Source: Agrobacterium tumefaciens
Lineage (GTDB): Bacteria; Pseudomonadota; Alphaproteobacteria; Rhizobiales; Rhizobiaceae
Assembly (NCBI GenBank): GCA_025559845.1
Contig: CP048469.1
Location: 620,001 to 684,000 of the forward strand
Direction: 5' to 3'
Length of the DNA stretch: 64,000 nucleotides
The number at the start of each line of letters is the position of its first letter. Position 1 is the stretch's first letter. The position numbers and the translations under genes were made by a program. The notes beneath the pieces are model-generated. The model made no database searches. It saw only the letters and a program-made list of their open reading frames with translations, and was not told the origin of the DNA. Below are positions 32,671-41,537 of the stretch, piece by piece.

Positions 32671-33250
32671 TGCCGCACTCCAGCTTGCGGATTTCTGGCA
32701 TCGAGATATCGATAAGCCCCGAGCTTCCGGCAACAGGCGTGTCGAGCAGCGTCATCACCAGTTTGAAGGTCTGGCCTTGCGGCACTGAAAGCCAGTTATA
32801 GGTCTGAGCCGTTGCAGCGATTGCGACATCAATCCCGCCCTCAGGCTCACGCAACAGCGTGCGGGAGTTGAGTGCGAACGGCCGACCGGATGCATCCGCA
32901 AGTACGTTGCCCTGTTGGTCCGCCGCATAAAGCGTCCAGAAGCGGGAGGGTGGAACGGTGCCAGCCAGACGGTAGCGGCACTCACCCGTCAGGCGTTGAC
33001 CTTCGCTGTCGACCGAAGCGGTAAAGCTTAGCCCCTCGGCAGTGCCGTACAGCAACTTGCCGGCATCGGCGCGATGCGATTTGGCATATGGGTCGGCCTC
33101 GATCGTCTGTGCTTCGGGGAACGCATCCCATGGGCCAATGCGGATCGAACCGAACCCGGAGGTGGCTTCGAGCGCAACCAGCGTTGACGCGATGCCGCCG
33201 CCGAAAGCGATCAGAAGGGCGATACCGACGAGGAATGGAACTCGAAACAC
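32663..33250 (-). CDS. DUF1214-family membrane-anchored protein
   Basis: Protein of 195 residues starting at a GTG behind AGGAAG. One N-terminal membrane segment (F-L-V-G-I-A-L-L-I-A-F-G-G-G-I-A) precedes a periplasmic domain. That domain contains S-R-F-W-T-L-Y-A-A-D-Q-Q-G-N-V-L and L-N-S-R-T-L-L-R-E-P-E-G-G-I-D-V-A-I, which are family hallmarks. Function is unknown; fused homologues are large secreted proteins. It overlaps the DUF1254 gene and is probably translated with it to form a complex that mimics the fused form. It is divergent from the M20 peptidase gene. Confidence 0.8.
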   Translation of the reverse strand: MFRVPFLVGIALLIAFGGGIASTLVALEATSGFGSIRIGPWDAFPEAQTIEADPYAKSHRADAGKLLYGTAEGLSFTASVDSEGQRLTGECRYRLAGTVPPSRFWTLYAADQQGNVLADASGRPFALNSRTLLREPEGGIDVAIAATAQTYNWLSVPQGQTFKLVMTLLDTPVAGSSGLIDISMPEIRKLECGNA

Positions 33251-33356
33251 GCTGTCTTCCTGTTTTTGAACAGGTCGAGGGTTATCACTGATTCCCCCTT
33301 TGGAAAATGCCGGGGCTTGTCTAGTCTCAGTAAAAATCAACGGAAACGGGAACTTC

Positions 33357-34748
33357 ATGATGACGCGACAGGCCGCAATCGACCACGCAACCGCCTATTT
33401 TGATGAGGGCGGCTTCGTCCGGGACCTCGCCCGGCGGGTTGGCTTGCGCACGGAAAGCCAGAACGAGGCGAGCGCCGACGCCCTGTCGCTCTATCTCGAA
33501 GCCGAAATGAAGCCCGCTTTCACCGATATGGGATTTACCAGCGAAATTGTCATCGATCCTACTTCCGGTCTGCCATTTCTGATGGCTGAGCGCTTCGAGG
33601 GAGAGAGTTTGCCGACAGTGCTGGGTTACGGTCATGGCGATGTTGTGCGCGGTCTGGATGAAGGCTGGGCAGACGGGCGTTCACCGTGGCGCATGACCGA
33701 GCTGAACGGCAAGTGGTACGGCCGCGGCACGGCCGATAACAAGGGGCAACATTCCATCAATATGGCGGCGCTGAAAGCTGTCATTGAAACGCGTGGAAAG
33801 ATGGGCTTCAACGCCAAATATTTGATCGAAATGGGGGAGGAACGCGGCTCGCCGGGGCTCAGGGAAGTCTGCCGCGAGCATGGTGACCGGCTGAAGGCCG
33901 ATCTTCTGATTGCTTCCGACGGGCCGCGATTGAACGCGGAGCGTCCGACCATTTTTCTCGGTGCGCGTGGCGGTATCACGTTCGATCTGGTGATCGAGGC
34001 CCGAGAGGGCGGACATCATTCCGGCAACTGGGGAGGGGCGCTTTCCAATCCGGGCGTGCAACTCGCCCACGCCATCGCGAGCCTTGTCGGCCCGACCGGA
34101 CAGATCCGCGTGCCGGAACTGGTGCCAGACGCCTTGCCGCAGGCGGTGCGTGATGCTCTGGCCGATTGTGAAATCGACGGCGGGCCAGACGGGCCCGCGA
34201 TTGATGCGGATTGGGGAGAGCCCGGTCTTTCCACGGCAGAGCGGGTTTTCGGCTGGTGTGCACTGGAAGTGCTGGCTTTCGAGACCGGTAATCCGCGTTC
34301 GCCCGTCAACGCAATCCCGCCAAGGGCATGGGCGCGACTGCAACTGCGTTTCGTTGTCGGCATCGATCCGGAAGCTGTCGTCCCCGCCGTGCGCCGGCAT
34401 CTCGATCGACAGGGGTTTCCCATGGTGAAGATCGTTGCTGCAGGTGACGAGATTTTCCGTGCAACCCGGCTCGACCCGAATGATCCGTGGGTCGGTTGGG
34501 CGGTGGACTCCATCGCATTGAGTTCAGGCAAGATGCCCGCGTTGCTGCCCAACCTTGGCGGCTCCCTGCCAAATGACATCTTCGCCGATATCCTCAAGCT
34601 TCGGACCATATGGGTTCCCCACTCCTATCCCGGTTGTTCGCAGCATGCACCGAACGAACATCTCCCGAAGCAGATTGCCCGAGAAGGACTGGCAATCATG
34701 GCGGGGCTCTACTGGGACTTGGGCGAGGCCGATGTCCCCGACCTTTAA
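33357..34748 (+). CDS. M20 family metallopeptidase
   Basis: Cytoplasmic di-metal peptidase or deacylase of 463 residues. Metal ligands and catalytic residues are visible: G-Y-G-H-G-D-V (His and catalytic Asp), R-G-T-A-D-N-K-G (bridging Asp), E-M-G-E-E-R-G (general base Glu and ligand) and the last ligand in C-S-Q-H-A-P-N-E-H. A dimerisation domain lies between. Relatives cleave dipeptides, acyl-amino acids or carbamoyl groups; the substrate is not evident. The stop overlaps that of the convergent LysE gene by four bases. GGGAA precedes the chosen ATG. Confidence 0.87.
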   Translation: MMTRQAAIDHATAYFDEGGFVRDLARRVGLRTESQNEASADALSLYLEAEMKPAFTDMGFTSEIVIDPTSGLPFLMAERFEGESLPTVLGYGHGDVVRGLDEGWADGRSPWRMTELNGKWYGRGTADNKGQHSINMAALKAVIETRGKMGFNAKYLIEMGEERGSPGLREVCREHGDRLKADLLIASDGPRLNAERPTIFLGARGGITFDLVIEAREGGHHSGNWGGALSNPGVQLAHAIASLVGPTGQIRVPELVPDALPQAVRDALADCEIDGGPDGPAIDADWGEPGLSTAERVFGWCALEVLAFETGNPRSPVNAIPPRAWARLQLRFVVGIDPEAVVPAVRRHLDRQGFPMVKIVAAGDEIFRATRLDPNDPWVGWAVDSIALSSGKMPALLPNLGGSLPNDIFADILKLRTIWVPHSYPGCSQHAPNEHLPKQIAREGLAIMAGLYWDLGEADVPDL

Positions 34749-35353
34749 GCGCCCTTGAGGAGCGTCAAGGCGATGATCCACATGGTGACGGCAATCAGCC
34801 CTTCGAGAATTCGCCAGGCGGCGGGTTTTTCGAACAGGGGCCGCAGCCACCGTGCGCCGTAACCGAGCGAGAAGAAAAACACGAGCGAGCCGGTCGCCGC
34901 GCCGGCTGCGAAGGTTTTTTCCAAGCCGGGAAACTGTGTCGATAGCGAACCGAGCAGGACCACTGTGTCGAGATAGACATGTGGGTTGAGGAAGGTCAGT
35001 GCCAGGCAGATGGCGAGTGTCTGCCACAGGCTAACCTCTTTGCGCTCCGCAACGGAGAGCGCTCCGGACGAGCGGAATGCCGAATGGAGGCTTTTTGCGC
35101 CGTACCAGATGAGGAAGGCGGCACCCGCATACCGCATGATCGGATCGAGCGCCGGCATTACGGCGCTGATCTGCCGAAAACCGGTGACCCCGACAATAAT
35201 CAGCAGGGCATCCGATAAGGCGCAGGTCAGGCAGACAGCAAAGACGTGCGAGCGCATCAGCCCCTGCTTCAGAACAAAGGCGTTCTGTGCGCCGATGGCG
35301 ACGATCAAGCTGAGACCCATCATCAGGCCGGTGAAGAAAACCTGTAAATCCAC
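34745..35353 (-). CDS. argO: LysE/ArgO family basic amino acid exporter
   Basis: Inner-membrane exporter of 202 residues with six helices. The family start G-L-M-M-G-L-S-L-I-V-A-I-G-A-Q-N-A-F-V-L-K-Q-G is clear, with a later N-P-H-V-Y-L-D-T-V-V-L-L-G. ArgO exports arginine and LysE exports lysine and arginine to prevent toxic accumulation. The start is a GTG. The divergent regulator gene 95 bases away is the ArgP/LysG type that activates this exporter when basic amino acids are abundant. Confidence 0.9.
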   Translation of the reverse strand: MDLQVFFTGLMMGLSLIVAIGAQNAFVLKQGLMRSHVFAVCLTCALSDALLIIVGVTGFRQISAVMPALDPIMRYAGAAFLIWYGAKSLHSAFRSSGALSVAERKEVSLWQTLAICLALTFLNPHVYLDTVVLLGSLSTQFPGLEKTFAAGAATGSLVFFFSLGYGARWLRPLFEKPAAWRILEGLIAVTMWIIALTLLKGA

Positions 35354-35448
35354 GCGTTAGTAGCCCCTCAATAGAAAACGAAGCCTTGGATAATTGTTTG
35401 GCCTGCATTAATCCAATTAAACAAGTTTATCCGGATTAAGGAAAACTA

Positions 35449-36354
35449 ATGATCGACTATCCCTCTATGCGGGCTGTGGCGTTGGTGGCGCAGACTGGCA
35501 GTTTCGAGAAGGCGGCGGCAGCGCTGTTTGTCACGCCATCTGCCGTCTCGCAGCGGGTCAAACAGCTCGAAGAACGGCTTGGTGTCGTGCTCATTGTCCG
35601 CGGAACCCCTTGCACCGCCACGGAAAAGGGGGAGTGGCTCTGTCGCCATATGGAGCAGGTGGGCATGCTGGAAACTGAGTTGTTCCGGCAACTGCCCACG
35701 CTCGCGGAGGAAGGGGCGACGCACACGCGCGTCACGCTGAATGTCGCCACCAACGCCGATAGTCTCGGCACGTGGTTTCTCGATGCCGTCTCTGCTTTCA
35801 GCCGGACATCCGATTTTCTTGTCAACATCGCCGTGGATGATCAGGACCATACCGTCGAGTGGTTGCAGCGTGGCAAAGTCTTGGCCGCCGTCACGGCACA
35901 CGCCAAGCCGGTGCAGGGTTGCCGAGTCACGCCGCTCGGCATTCTGCGGTTTCATGCAACAGCCAGCCCCGATTTCATGCGGCGCTTTTTTCCCGATGGC
36001 GTTACAGCGACATCGCTTGCTGCGGCTCCGGGCATCACGTTCAATCAGAAGGATCGGCTGCAAAATCGCTGGATCAAATCCGCGCTCGGTCGGGACATGT
36101 CCTATCCAACCCACTGGTTGCCATCGACTGATGGCTTCGTGAAGGCGAGCCTTTCCGGCATGGGGTGGGGCATGAACCCCAGCCTGCTCGTTAAGGATCA
36201 TCTTGAGGCCGGACGATTATTGGAATTGATACCGGGCATCCCGCTCGACATTCCACTCTACTGGCAGGTGAACCGCATGGCCGCCGACCGCCTGTCCGGT
36301 TTGACGGCGAGTGTGGTAAGCGCCGCACGCGCGGCGCTATTGGGCGAAGTTTGA
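35449..36354 (+). CDS. argP: LysR-family regulator ArgP/LysG
   Basis: DNA-binding regulator of 301 residues. The N-terminal helix-turn-helix reads A-L-V-A-Q-T-G-S-F-E-K-A-A-A-A-L-F-V-T-P-S-A-V-S-Q-R-V, and the effector domain has the ArgP-type W-L-P-S-T-D-G-F and G-W-G-M-N-P. ArgP binds lysine or arginine and controls argO transcription. AAGGA precedes the ATG. The 95-base divergent region is AT-rich and contains inverted ATTAATCC-like sequences suitable for a LysR box. Confidence 0.91.
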   Translation: MIDYPSMRAVALVAQTGSFEKAAAALFVTPSAVSQRVKQLEERLGVVLIVRGTPCTATEKGEWLCRHMEQVGMLETELFRQLPTLAEEGATHTRVTLNVATNADSLGTWFLDAVSAFSRTSDFLVNIAVDDQDHTVEWLQRGKVLAAVTAHAKPVQGCRVTPLGILRFHATASPDFMRRFFPDGVTATSLAAAPGITFNQKDRLQNRWIKSALGRDMSYPTHWLPSTDGFVKASLSGMGWGMNPSLLVKDHLEAGRLLELIPGIPLDIPLYWQVNRMAADRLSGLTASVVSAARAALLGEV

Positions 36355-36369
36355 AATTGTAGTTGCGGG

Positions 36370-36834
36370 CTAACGACGGATAGCCTGCCACTCGGTCCAG
36401 CTTTTTACCTGCGGTATATTTGCTCTGGGCTTGTCCTCGAGAAAGGCGATATATTCCAGCGAGTGGCCGTCGGGATCGTCGAAATAGACGCTCGCCGCAG
36501 GCATCCAGGGAAAGACAACCGGTTCTTCGATGTTGGGGGCGCCGGCAAAGCCTAGAGGCTCGACCTTCTTGGACCTGAGATAATCTGGAGCAGCGAGAAC
36601 CTGATCGAGTTCAACGCTGAATGCCAGATGCAATCTGGTGTTGATCGGTGCGGAATGAATCGACCAAAGGCCAAGCATCGACTGACCACGTGCACCAATC
36701 CAGAAAAATGCCAGATGTCTGTCTGGGACCCTGTGCGCCAGTTCCAGACCCACAACATTGCGATAAAAATCGATTGAGCGTTCCAGGTTTGAAACCGTCA
36801 AATGGGTTTCGAACAGCGTATTTATTTTCACCAT
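36370..36834 (-). CDS. VOC family protein under a SoxR-type promoter
   Basis: Single-module glyoxalase/bleomycin-resistance-fold protein of 154 residues. Metal-ligand candidates are in F-E-T-H-L-T-V-S-N-L-E-R-S-I-D-F-Y and D-P-D-G-H-S-L-E-Y-I. Members include glyoxalase I, fosfomycin thiol transferases and drug-binding resistance proteins; this one cannot be assigned further. The start follows GAGGAAG. The upstream SoxR box with MerR-type -35/-10 spacing suggests induction by redox-cycling drugs, which makes a detoxification role plausible. Confidence 0.82.
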   Translation of the reverse strand: MVKINTLFETHLTVSNLERSIDFYRNVVGLELAHRVPDRHLAFFWIGARGQSMLGLWSIHSAPINTRLHLAFSVELDQVLAAPDYLRSKKVEPLGFAGAPNIEEPVVFPWMPAASVYFDDPDGHSLEYIAFLEDKPRANIPQVKSWTEWQAIRR

Positions 36835-36895
36835 ATGTCTTCCTCGATCGTCATGCAAAATGCGATTGCAAGCGCCGGATCGCGTTTGCGATGGC

Positions 36896-36926
36896 ACTCT
36901 GCAACCTCAAGCGCAGTTGAGGTCAA
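36896..36926 (-). promoter_or_regulatory. SoxR-type box and promoter of the VOC gene
   Basis: On the minus strand TTGACC (36926-36921) overlaps CCTCAA-N6-TTGAGG. A CAGAGT -10 follows after a 19-base spacer, the long spacing that MerR-family activators require. The 23-base core from TTGACC to TTGAGGTT is identical to the promoter at 44817. Confidence 0.8.
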
Positions 36927-36958
36927 GCATGAAAATGGGCATGTGAAGGTTCTGCTTC

Positions 36959-36977
36959 AGAGGCGGAAAACGCCTCT
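36959..36977 (-). terminator. stem-loop downstream of the penicillin-binding protein gene
   Basis: AGAGGCG and CGCCTCT form a 7-bp stem around GAAAA, 25 bases past the PBP stop at 37003. No T-run follows on the minus strand, so it may be a stabilising or rho-linked 3' end. Confidence 0.45.
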
Positions 36978-37002
36978 TGCCTGCCGCTGGAAAAAGGAGT
37001 TG

Positions 37003-39258
37003 TCAGCGCCGTTCCGGTTCTTCCGACCCGTTACGCAAAGCAGCGGCCGCCACCTTCTGTGTCGTCAGCGTCAGTGGAGTGGCTTCTTTCATCTTCTTGG
37101 CGATGGAGCGAATGACACGGGTCGCTTCGGCGGAAAGCGACCGCGGGCGGGTGAGCGCCGGCATCGTCTGTCCGGCGGCAGACGCGGTTGCCGCCTCGGC
37201 GGAAGGCTGCGGGCGCACCCCTGTCGGCAGCGGGTTCTGAATACCGGGAATGGCGCGCAGTTCCATGCCCTGGTGCGCATAATCCATCAATCGCTTATAG
37301 GTCATGGCCGGAAGAGCGCCGCCGGTCATCTCGTTGGTTGGCGTGAAGTCGTCATTACCGAACCAGACAGCTGTTGTGTAGTTGCCGGTAAAGCCCACGT
37401 ACCAGGCGTCACGATAGGCCTGCGATGTGCCGGTCTTGCCGCCCGACACGATGCCGTTTTCGAGCGCGCCACGCCGTGCCGTTCCCATGACCGGGATCGT
37501 CACCAGCATCTGGTTCATCTTCGAATTGGCTTCTTCGGACAACACGCGTTTGGCCGGTGGTTCATCGCGGCCGAAGTCATAGAGAACGTCACCCTCGTAG
37601 TTCAGCACCTGTTCGATGCCGTGACGGCGGGACTGCATGCCGTCTGCCGGAAATACCGCGTACGCCGTCGCCTGATCGAGCACAGTTACTTCCGAGGTGC
37701 CAAGCGGAATGGTTTTGTCGCTGCGAAGTGGTGTCGTGACACCCATCGCCTTTGCCGTATCGACGATGACCTGCGTGCCGAGCACGTCCTTGGCCAGTCG
37801 CACAGGCACCGTGTTGTAGGATTTGGCGAGCGCCACCTGCAACGTCACCTTGCCCGCATAGGAGCGGCCGTAGTTCTGCGGTGACCAGCCGCGCCAAGTC
37901 ACGGGCGCATCGGAAATCAGTGTATCCGGCTTCATGCCCTTTTCCATGGCAGCGGAGTAGGTATAGACCTTGAAGGAAGAGCCGGGTTGGCGCATTGCCG
38001 CGGTTGCACGGTTGAACTGGCTTTCGCCGTAGTCACGACCGCCAACCATGGCGCGCAAGGCACCGCCGTTTTCGATCATCACCATCGCGCCCTGCTTGAC
38101 GCGGTAACCTTCGCCATATTCGCGCAGACCCATTTCCATCGCCTGTTCGGCGGCCTGTTGCAGTCCGGTATCGATGGTCGTGCGCACGACGACGGTATGG
38201 TCCTTGAATTTGCCCTCAGCTGCCAGACGCTGGACCTCATCGAAGGCCCAGTCGAGGAAATAATCGGGTGCCTTCACATCGGCCCGGTCGATAACGGTCG
38301 CCGGATTGCGGCGTGCCCCGATCACCTGTCCTTCGGTCATCAGACCGCTCTGTACGAGGTTGGAAAGAACGGTGTTGGCGCGGGCACGGGCTGCGGGAAG
38401 GTTGACGTGCGGTGCGTATTTTGCCGGTGCCTTGAAGAGGCCGGCCAGAATGACGGATTCCGCCAGCGTCACGTCGGTCAGGTTCTTGCCGAAATAGAAT
38501 TGCGACGCTGCGGCCGCGCCAAAGGTGCCGCCGCCCATATAGGCGCGGTCGAGATAAAGGCTGAGAATTTCCTTCTTCGACATGTTGGTTTCGAGCCACA
38601 ATGCCAGGAAGGCTTCCTTGATCTTGCGTTCCAGCGAGCGCTCATTGGTCAGGAACAGGTTTTTGGCGAGCTGTTGCGTCAGCGTCGAGCCACCCTGAAC
38701 GACGCCACCGGCACGGGCGTTTTCGCTCATGGCGCGCGCAAGGCCAATGAAGTCGATGCCGAAATGCTCGAAAAAGCGCCGGTCTTCCGTCGCGAGGACG
38801 GCCTTGATGAAATGATCGGGCATCTGATCGATTGGCACGGAGCCTTCATGGATGATGCCGCGATGGCCGATCGTATTGCCGTAACGGTCGAGGAAGGTGA
38901 CGGCAAAGTCGCCACGATAACGCCAGTCCTTCTTCGTTTCCTCGAAGGCGGGCATGGCAAGCGCCAGGAGCACCACGGAACCGGCGGTTCCGAAGGTCAG
39001 CGCATCGCCGGTCAGGTTGACGAGAAGTTTTTTCCAGCCGCGCACGTGCAGTTTGCGCGACGCAATGGTAACTTCCTCCCAGAAATCGACAAACCTCGCT
39101 GCAGCCGTCCACAGGCCCGAGTCGATGAATGAATCGATCCGAAGCAGAATGTGGCGTTTGCGTCTCGCCTGTTTCTTGTCTTTTTCTTCCTGCACCTGAA
39201 GCGAATTCCTGTTCGATGGGGCGAGCAATGCTTGACGCAATAACCTTGCGCGGGTCAT
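37003..39258 (-). CDS. class A penicillin-binding protein, PBP1A family
   Basis: Bifunctional peptidoglycan synthase of up to 751 residues, anchored in the inner membrane by a segment near 87-105. The glycosyltransferase (GT51) domain has A-T-E-D-R-R-F-F-E-H-F-G with catalytic Glu158, and G-G-S-T-L-T-Q-Q-L-A-K-N. The transpeptidase domain has S-S-F-K, S-Y-N and K-T-G-T, the three penicillin-binding motifs. A Pro/Ala-rich C-terminal tail follows. It polymerises glycan strands and crosslinks peptides in the periplasm. The first ~30 residues are weakly supported: the ATG at 39258 has a cramped ribosome binding site, and a GTG at 39195 is an alternative. Confidence 0.92.
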   Translation of the reverse strand: MTRARLLRQALLAPSNRNSLQVQEEKDKKQARRKRHILLRIDSFIDSGLWTAAARFVDFWEEVTIASRKLHVRGWKKLLVNLTGDALTFGTAGSVVLLALAMPAFEETKKDWRYRGDFAVTFLDRYGNTIGHRGIIHEGSVPIDQMPDHFIKAVLATEDRRFFEHFGIDFIGLARAMSENARAGGVVQGGSTLTQQLAKNLFLTNERSLERKIKEAFLALWLETNMSKKEILSLYLDRAYMGGGTFGAAAASQFYFGKNLTDVTLAESVILAGLFKAPAKYAPHVNLPAARARANTVLSNLVQSGLMTEGQVIGARRNPATVIDRADVKAPDYFLDWAFDEVQRLAAEGKFKDHTVVVRTTIDTGLQQAAEQAMEMGLREYGEGYRVKQGAMVMIENGGALRAMVGGRDYGESQFNRATAAMRQPGSSFKVYTYSAAMEKGMKPDTLISDAPVTWRGWSPQNYGRSYAGKVTLQVALAKSYNTVPVRLAKDVLGTQVIVDTAKAMGVTTPLRSDKTIPLGTSEVTVLDQATAYAVFPADGMQSRRHGIEQVLNYEGDVLYDFGRDEPPAKRVLSEEANSKMNQMLVTIPVMGTARRGALENGIVSGGKTGTSQAYRDAWYVGFTGNYTTAVWFGNDDFTPTNEMTGGALPAMTYKRLMDYAHQGMELRAIPGIQNPLPTGVRPQPSAEAATASAAGQTMPALTRPRSLSAEATRVIRSIAKKMKEATPLTLTTQKVAAAALRNGSEEPERR

Positions 39259-39367
39259 TCCTCATCACCACTCTGCCGGAATTAAGGAATATCTTATATT
39301 CCAGCCGATTGCGATACGACAAACGGGCTAAGCTATGCGTAGCCTGATGGATCAAAATGAGACGAAA

Positions 39368-39844
39368 ATGTTAACGATAAATGATGCCCCGTTCTGGAAA
39401 ACCAAAACGCTGGAGCAAATGACCGGCGAGGAATGGGAAAGCCTGTGCGATGGGTGCGGACTCTGTTGTCTCAACAAGCTGGAAGATTGGGACACCGGTG
39501 AAGTGGTCTTCACCTCGGTGCGATGTCAGTTGCTGGATGGCGAGAGCTGTCGTTGCTCCGACTATGAAAACCGCCGTGCCACAGTGCCCGATTGCATCCA
39601 GCTTGACCTGAAGAAGGTGGATGAGATTGGCTGGCTTCCGCCGACCTGCGCCTACGCGCTGGTGCGGGATGGCAAGGATCTTTACTGGTGGCACTATCTG
39701 ATTTCCGGCGATACGGAAACGGTCCATCAGGCAGGCATTTCCGCACGCGGTCGCACCGTCAGCGAAACGGACGTCGATGTTGACGACTTTGAGGATTATG
39801 TGGTCGATTGGCCGCTGACGGTGGGTGAGAAAGACGAAGACTGA
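39368..39844 (+). CDS. YcgN-family cysteine cluster protein (UPF0260)
   Basis: Cytoplasmic protein of about 158 residues. The start region [27 protein letters not shown] matches YcgN. Further cysteines in V-R-C-Q-L, C-R-C-S-D-Y, P-D-C-I-Q and P-T-C-A-Y complete the cluster expected to bind iron or zinc. The family is widespread and functionally unknown. Two upstream ATG codons (39335, 39347) could extend it by seven to eleven residues. The long acidic C-terminal end, [10 protein letters not shown], is normal for alphaproteobacterial members. Confidence 0.87.
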   Translation: MLTINDAPFWKTKTLEQMTGEEWESLCDGCGLCCLNKLEDWDTGEVVFTSVRCQLLDGESCRCSDYENRRATVPDCIQLDLKKVDEIGWLPPTCAYALVRDGKDLYWWHYLISGDTETVHQAGISARGRTVSETDVDVDDFEDYVVDWPLTVGEKDED

Positions 39845-39946
39845 CGGGAAACCCGCTTGGCCCTAATCCTGCCCCATGGTTTTCCTAGGCCGTAGGTCAT
39901 TCTGGCAAAAAAGTCCGCGAACGACGGACAAGGGACATCAAAACGC

Positions 39947-40774
39947 ATGCGCTATCGGCTGACTGCCACGGTTTTATCCTGTCTGGTTCTTGCGGGTACC
40001 TCACCCCATGCCGCATCTGCTCAGCAGCCAAAACCGCAGGCTTTCGAATGCACGCTTGTCACGTCGATTGAGACCGGCGCAGTCATCAACCAGCAAGGCG
40101 CCTGTGATCAGCGCGTCGCACCGGCCTCCACCTTCAAGGTGCCGCTGGCGGTCATCGGCTTCGATAGCGGCATTCTGCAGGATGAGAAAACACCCGCTTG
40201 GGACTGGAAGCCGGGCATTGAAGCGCGCGCTCAGGATCGCAAGACGGTTGATCCGACCATGTGGGAACAGGATTCGGTGCTGTGGTATTCGCGGGAGTTG
40301 ACCCGCAGGCTCGGCCCCGAAAAATTCGCAGCCTATGTGAAGCGGCTCGGTTACGGCAATGCAGACGTCTCGGGTGATCCCGGCAAGGACAATGGCCTTA
40401 CCCACTCCTGGCTCGGCTCGTCGCTGACCATTTCTCCTGTCGAGCAGGTCGGCTTTCTTCGCCGTCTTCTGGCGGGTAACCTGCCGATTTCGCGTGACGC
40501 GCAAGCCAAGACCCGTGCGCTTGTTCCAGTGTTTGACGCCCCGGAAAGCTGGAAGGTGCATGGCAAGACCGGAAGCGGTGTTATGCGTGATGCCAACGGC
40601 AATCCCGATAACAACCGTCCTTTCGGCTGGTTTGTCGGCTGGGCGGAACGCGAAGGTCAGCATATCGTTTTTGCCCGCTTGCAGGTTTCCGACAAGCCAT
40701 CGACGGAACCGCTAGGGCCACTTGTTCGCGATGCTTTCCTGCGTGATGTCCCACGCCTGGCCGTGCACCGGTGA
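39947..40774 (+). CDS. class D (OXA-type) beta-lactamase
   Basis: Periplasmic serine beta-lactamase of 275 residues with a signal peptide ending near A-A-S-A-Q. Active-site motifs are S-T-F-K at 61-64 (nucleophile Ser61, lysine that is carboxylated in class D), S-V-L at 110-112, Y-G-N at 136-138, a tryptophan at 155 followed by S-S-L-T-I-S, and K-T-G-S-G at 207-211. All essential residues are intact. No mobile element or regulator is adjacent, so it looks like an intrinsic chromosomal enzyme. The real substrate range is unknown; such genes can give low-level penicillin resistance. Confidence 0.9.
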   Translation: MRYRLTATVLSCLVLAGTSPHAASAQQPKPQAFECTLVTSIETGAVINQQGACDQRVAPASTFKVPLAVIGFDSGILQDEKTPAWDWKPGIEARAQDRKTVDPTMWEQDSVLWYSRELTRRLGPEKFAAYVKRLGYGNADVSGDPGKDNGLTHSWLGSSLTISPVEQVGFLRRLLAGNLPISRDAQAKTRALVPVFDAPESWKVHGKTGSGVMRDANGNPDNNRPFGWFVGWAEREGQHIVFARLQVSDKPSTEPLGPLVRDAFLRDVPRLAVHR

Positions 40775-40816
40775 CCGCCTGGATGGCAATCCGACTGTAA
40801 AATGAGGAGGGCCATG

Positions 40817-41422
40817 ATGAACGCTTCCGACGAGATCATTGCCCTCTATACCGACCACGCCGCTGATTTCGACGCCCAGCGAGGGCGCGGGCTGGTCGAA
40901 AAAACCTGGCTCGACAGGTTCCTTTCTCTTTTGCCCGCAGATGGCTCCATTCTCGATATCGGCTGCGGGGCGGGTGATCCCATCGCGCGCTACTTTATCG
41001 AAAGCGGATATGAGGTGACCGGGATCGACGCTTCCGGTCCGTTGATTGCGCTTTCCCGGACCCGTTTTCCGGATAGCCTTTGGGCTATCGCCGATATGCG
41101 CGACCTGGCGCTTGGCCGGCGCTTCGATGGCCTGATTGCCTGGCATAGTTTTTTCCATCTGACAGTGGAGGATCAGCGGCATATGTTCGATGTGTTTCGC
41201 AGGCACGCCAGTCCCGGCGCGGCCCTAATGTTTACGGCAGGCCCAGAACACGGCGAGGCAATCGGGCGCTTTCAGGGTAAGCCGCTCTACCATGCAAGCC
41301 TTGCCCGCAGCGAATATGAAAGCCTGTTGTCACAGCATGATTTTCGTTTGGTGGATCATGTTGAAAACGACCCCGATTGCGGTGGCGCAACGGTTTTTTT
41401 GGCAAAATGTGAAAACGGCTGA
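40817..41422 (+). CDS. SAM-dependent class I methyltransferase
   Basis: Rossmann-fold methyltransferase of 201 residues. Motif I is I-L-D-I-G-C-G-A-G-D-P-I-A (SAM glycine loop), followed by V-T-G-I-D-A-S acidic motif II, W-A-I-A-D-M-R-D-L and a post-motif F-D-G-L-I-A-W-H-S-F-F-H-L. The substrate is not evident. GGAGG lies six bases before the chosen second ATG. It follows the beta-lactamase gene by 42 bases and may be cotranscribed with it. Confidence 0.86.
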   Translation: MNASDEIIALYTDHAADFDAQRGRGLVEKTWLDRFLSLLPADGSILDIGCGAGDPIARYFIESGYEVTGIDASGPLIALSRTRFPDSLWAIADMRDLALGRRFDGLIAWHSFFHLTVEDQRHMFDVFRRHASPGAALMFTAGPEHGEAIGRFQGKPLYHASLARSEYESLLSQHDFRLVDHVENDPDCGGATVFLAKCENG

Positions 41423-41429
41423 TCAGGCC

Positions 41430-41460
41430 TTGACCTTCCCATGATGGGAAGCATTACATG
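41430..41460 (+). promoter_or_regulatory. CueR-type copper-responsive promoter of copA
   Basis: TTGACC (-35, 41430-41435) is followed by the dyad CTTCCCAT-G-ATGGGAAG and, after a 19-base spacer, TACATG (-10). A dyad inside an overlong spacer is the mark of a MerR-family activated promoter. Confidence 0.85.
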
Positions 41461-41537
41461 GTATATGCCGAGCAGGACTGCTAAGCGGTTTCGTGACACG
41501 GCATGCTGCAACAAAGCTCCTCGAAAGGGGAATTCCC

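Noticed and set aside
32122..33250. DUF1254/DUF1214 pair as one frameshifted gene
   Set aside because: Each part has its own start signal and membrane anchor, and the domain order is opposite to that of the fused proteins.
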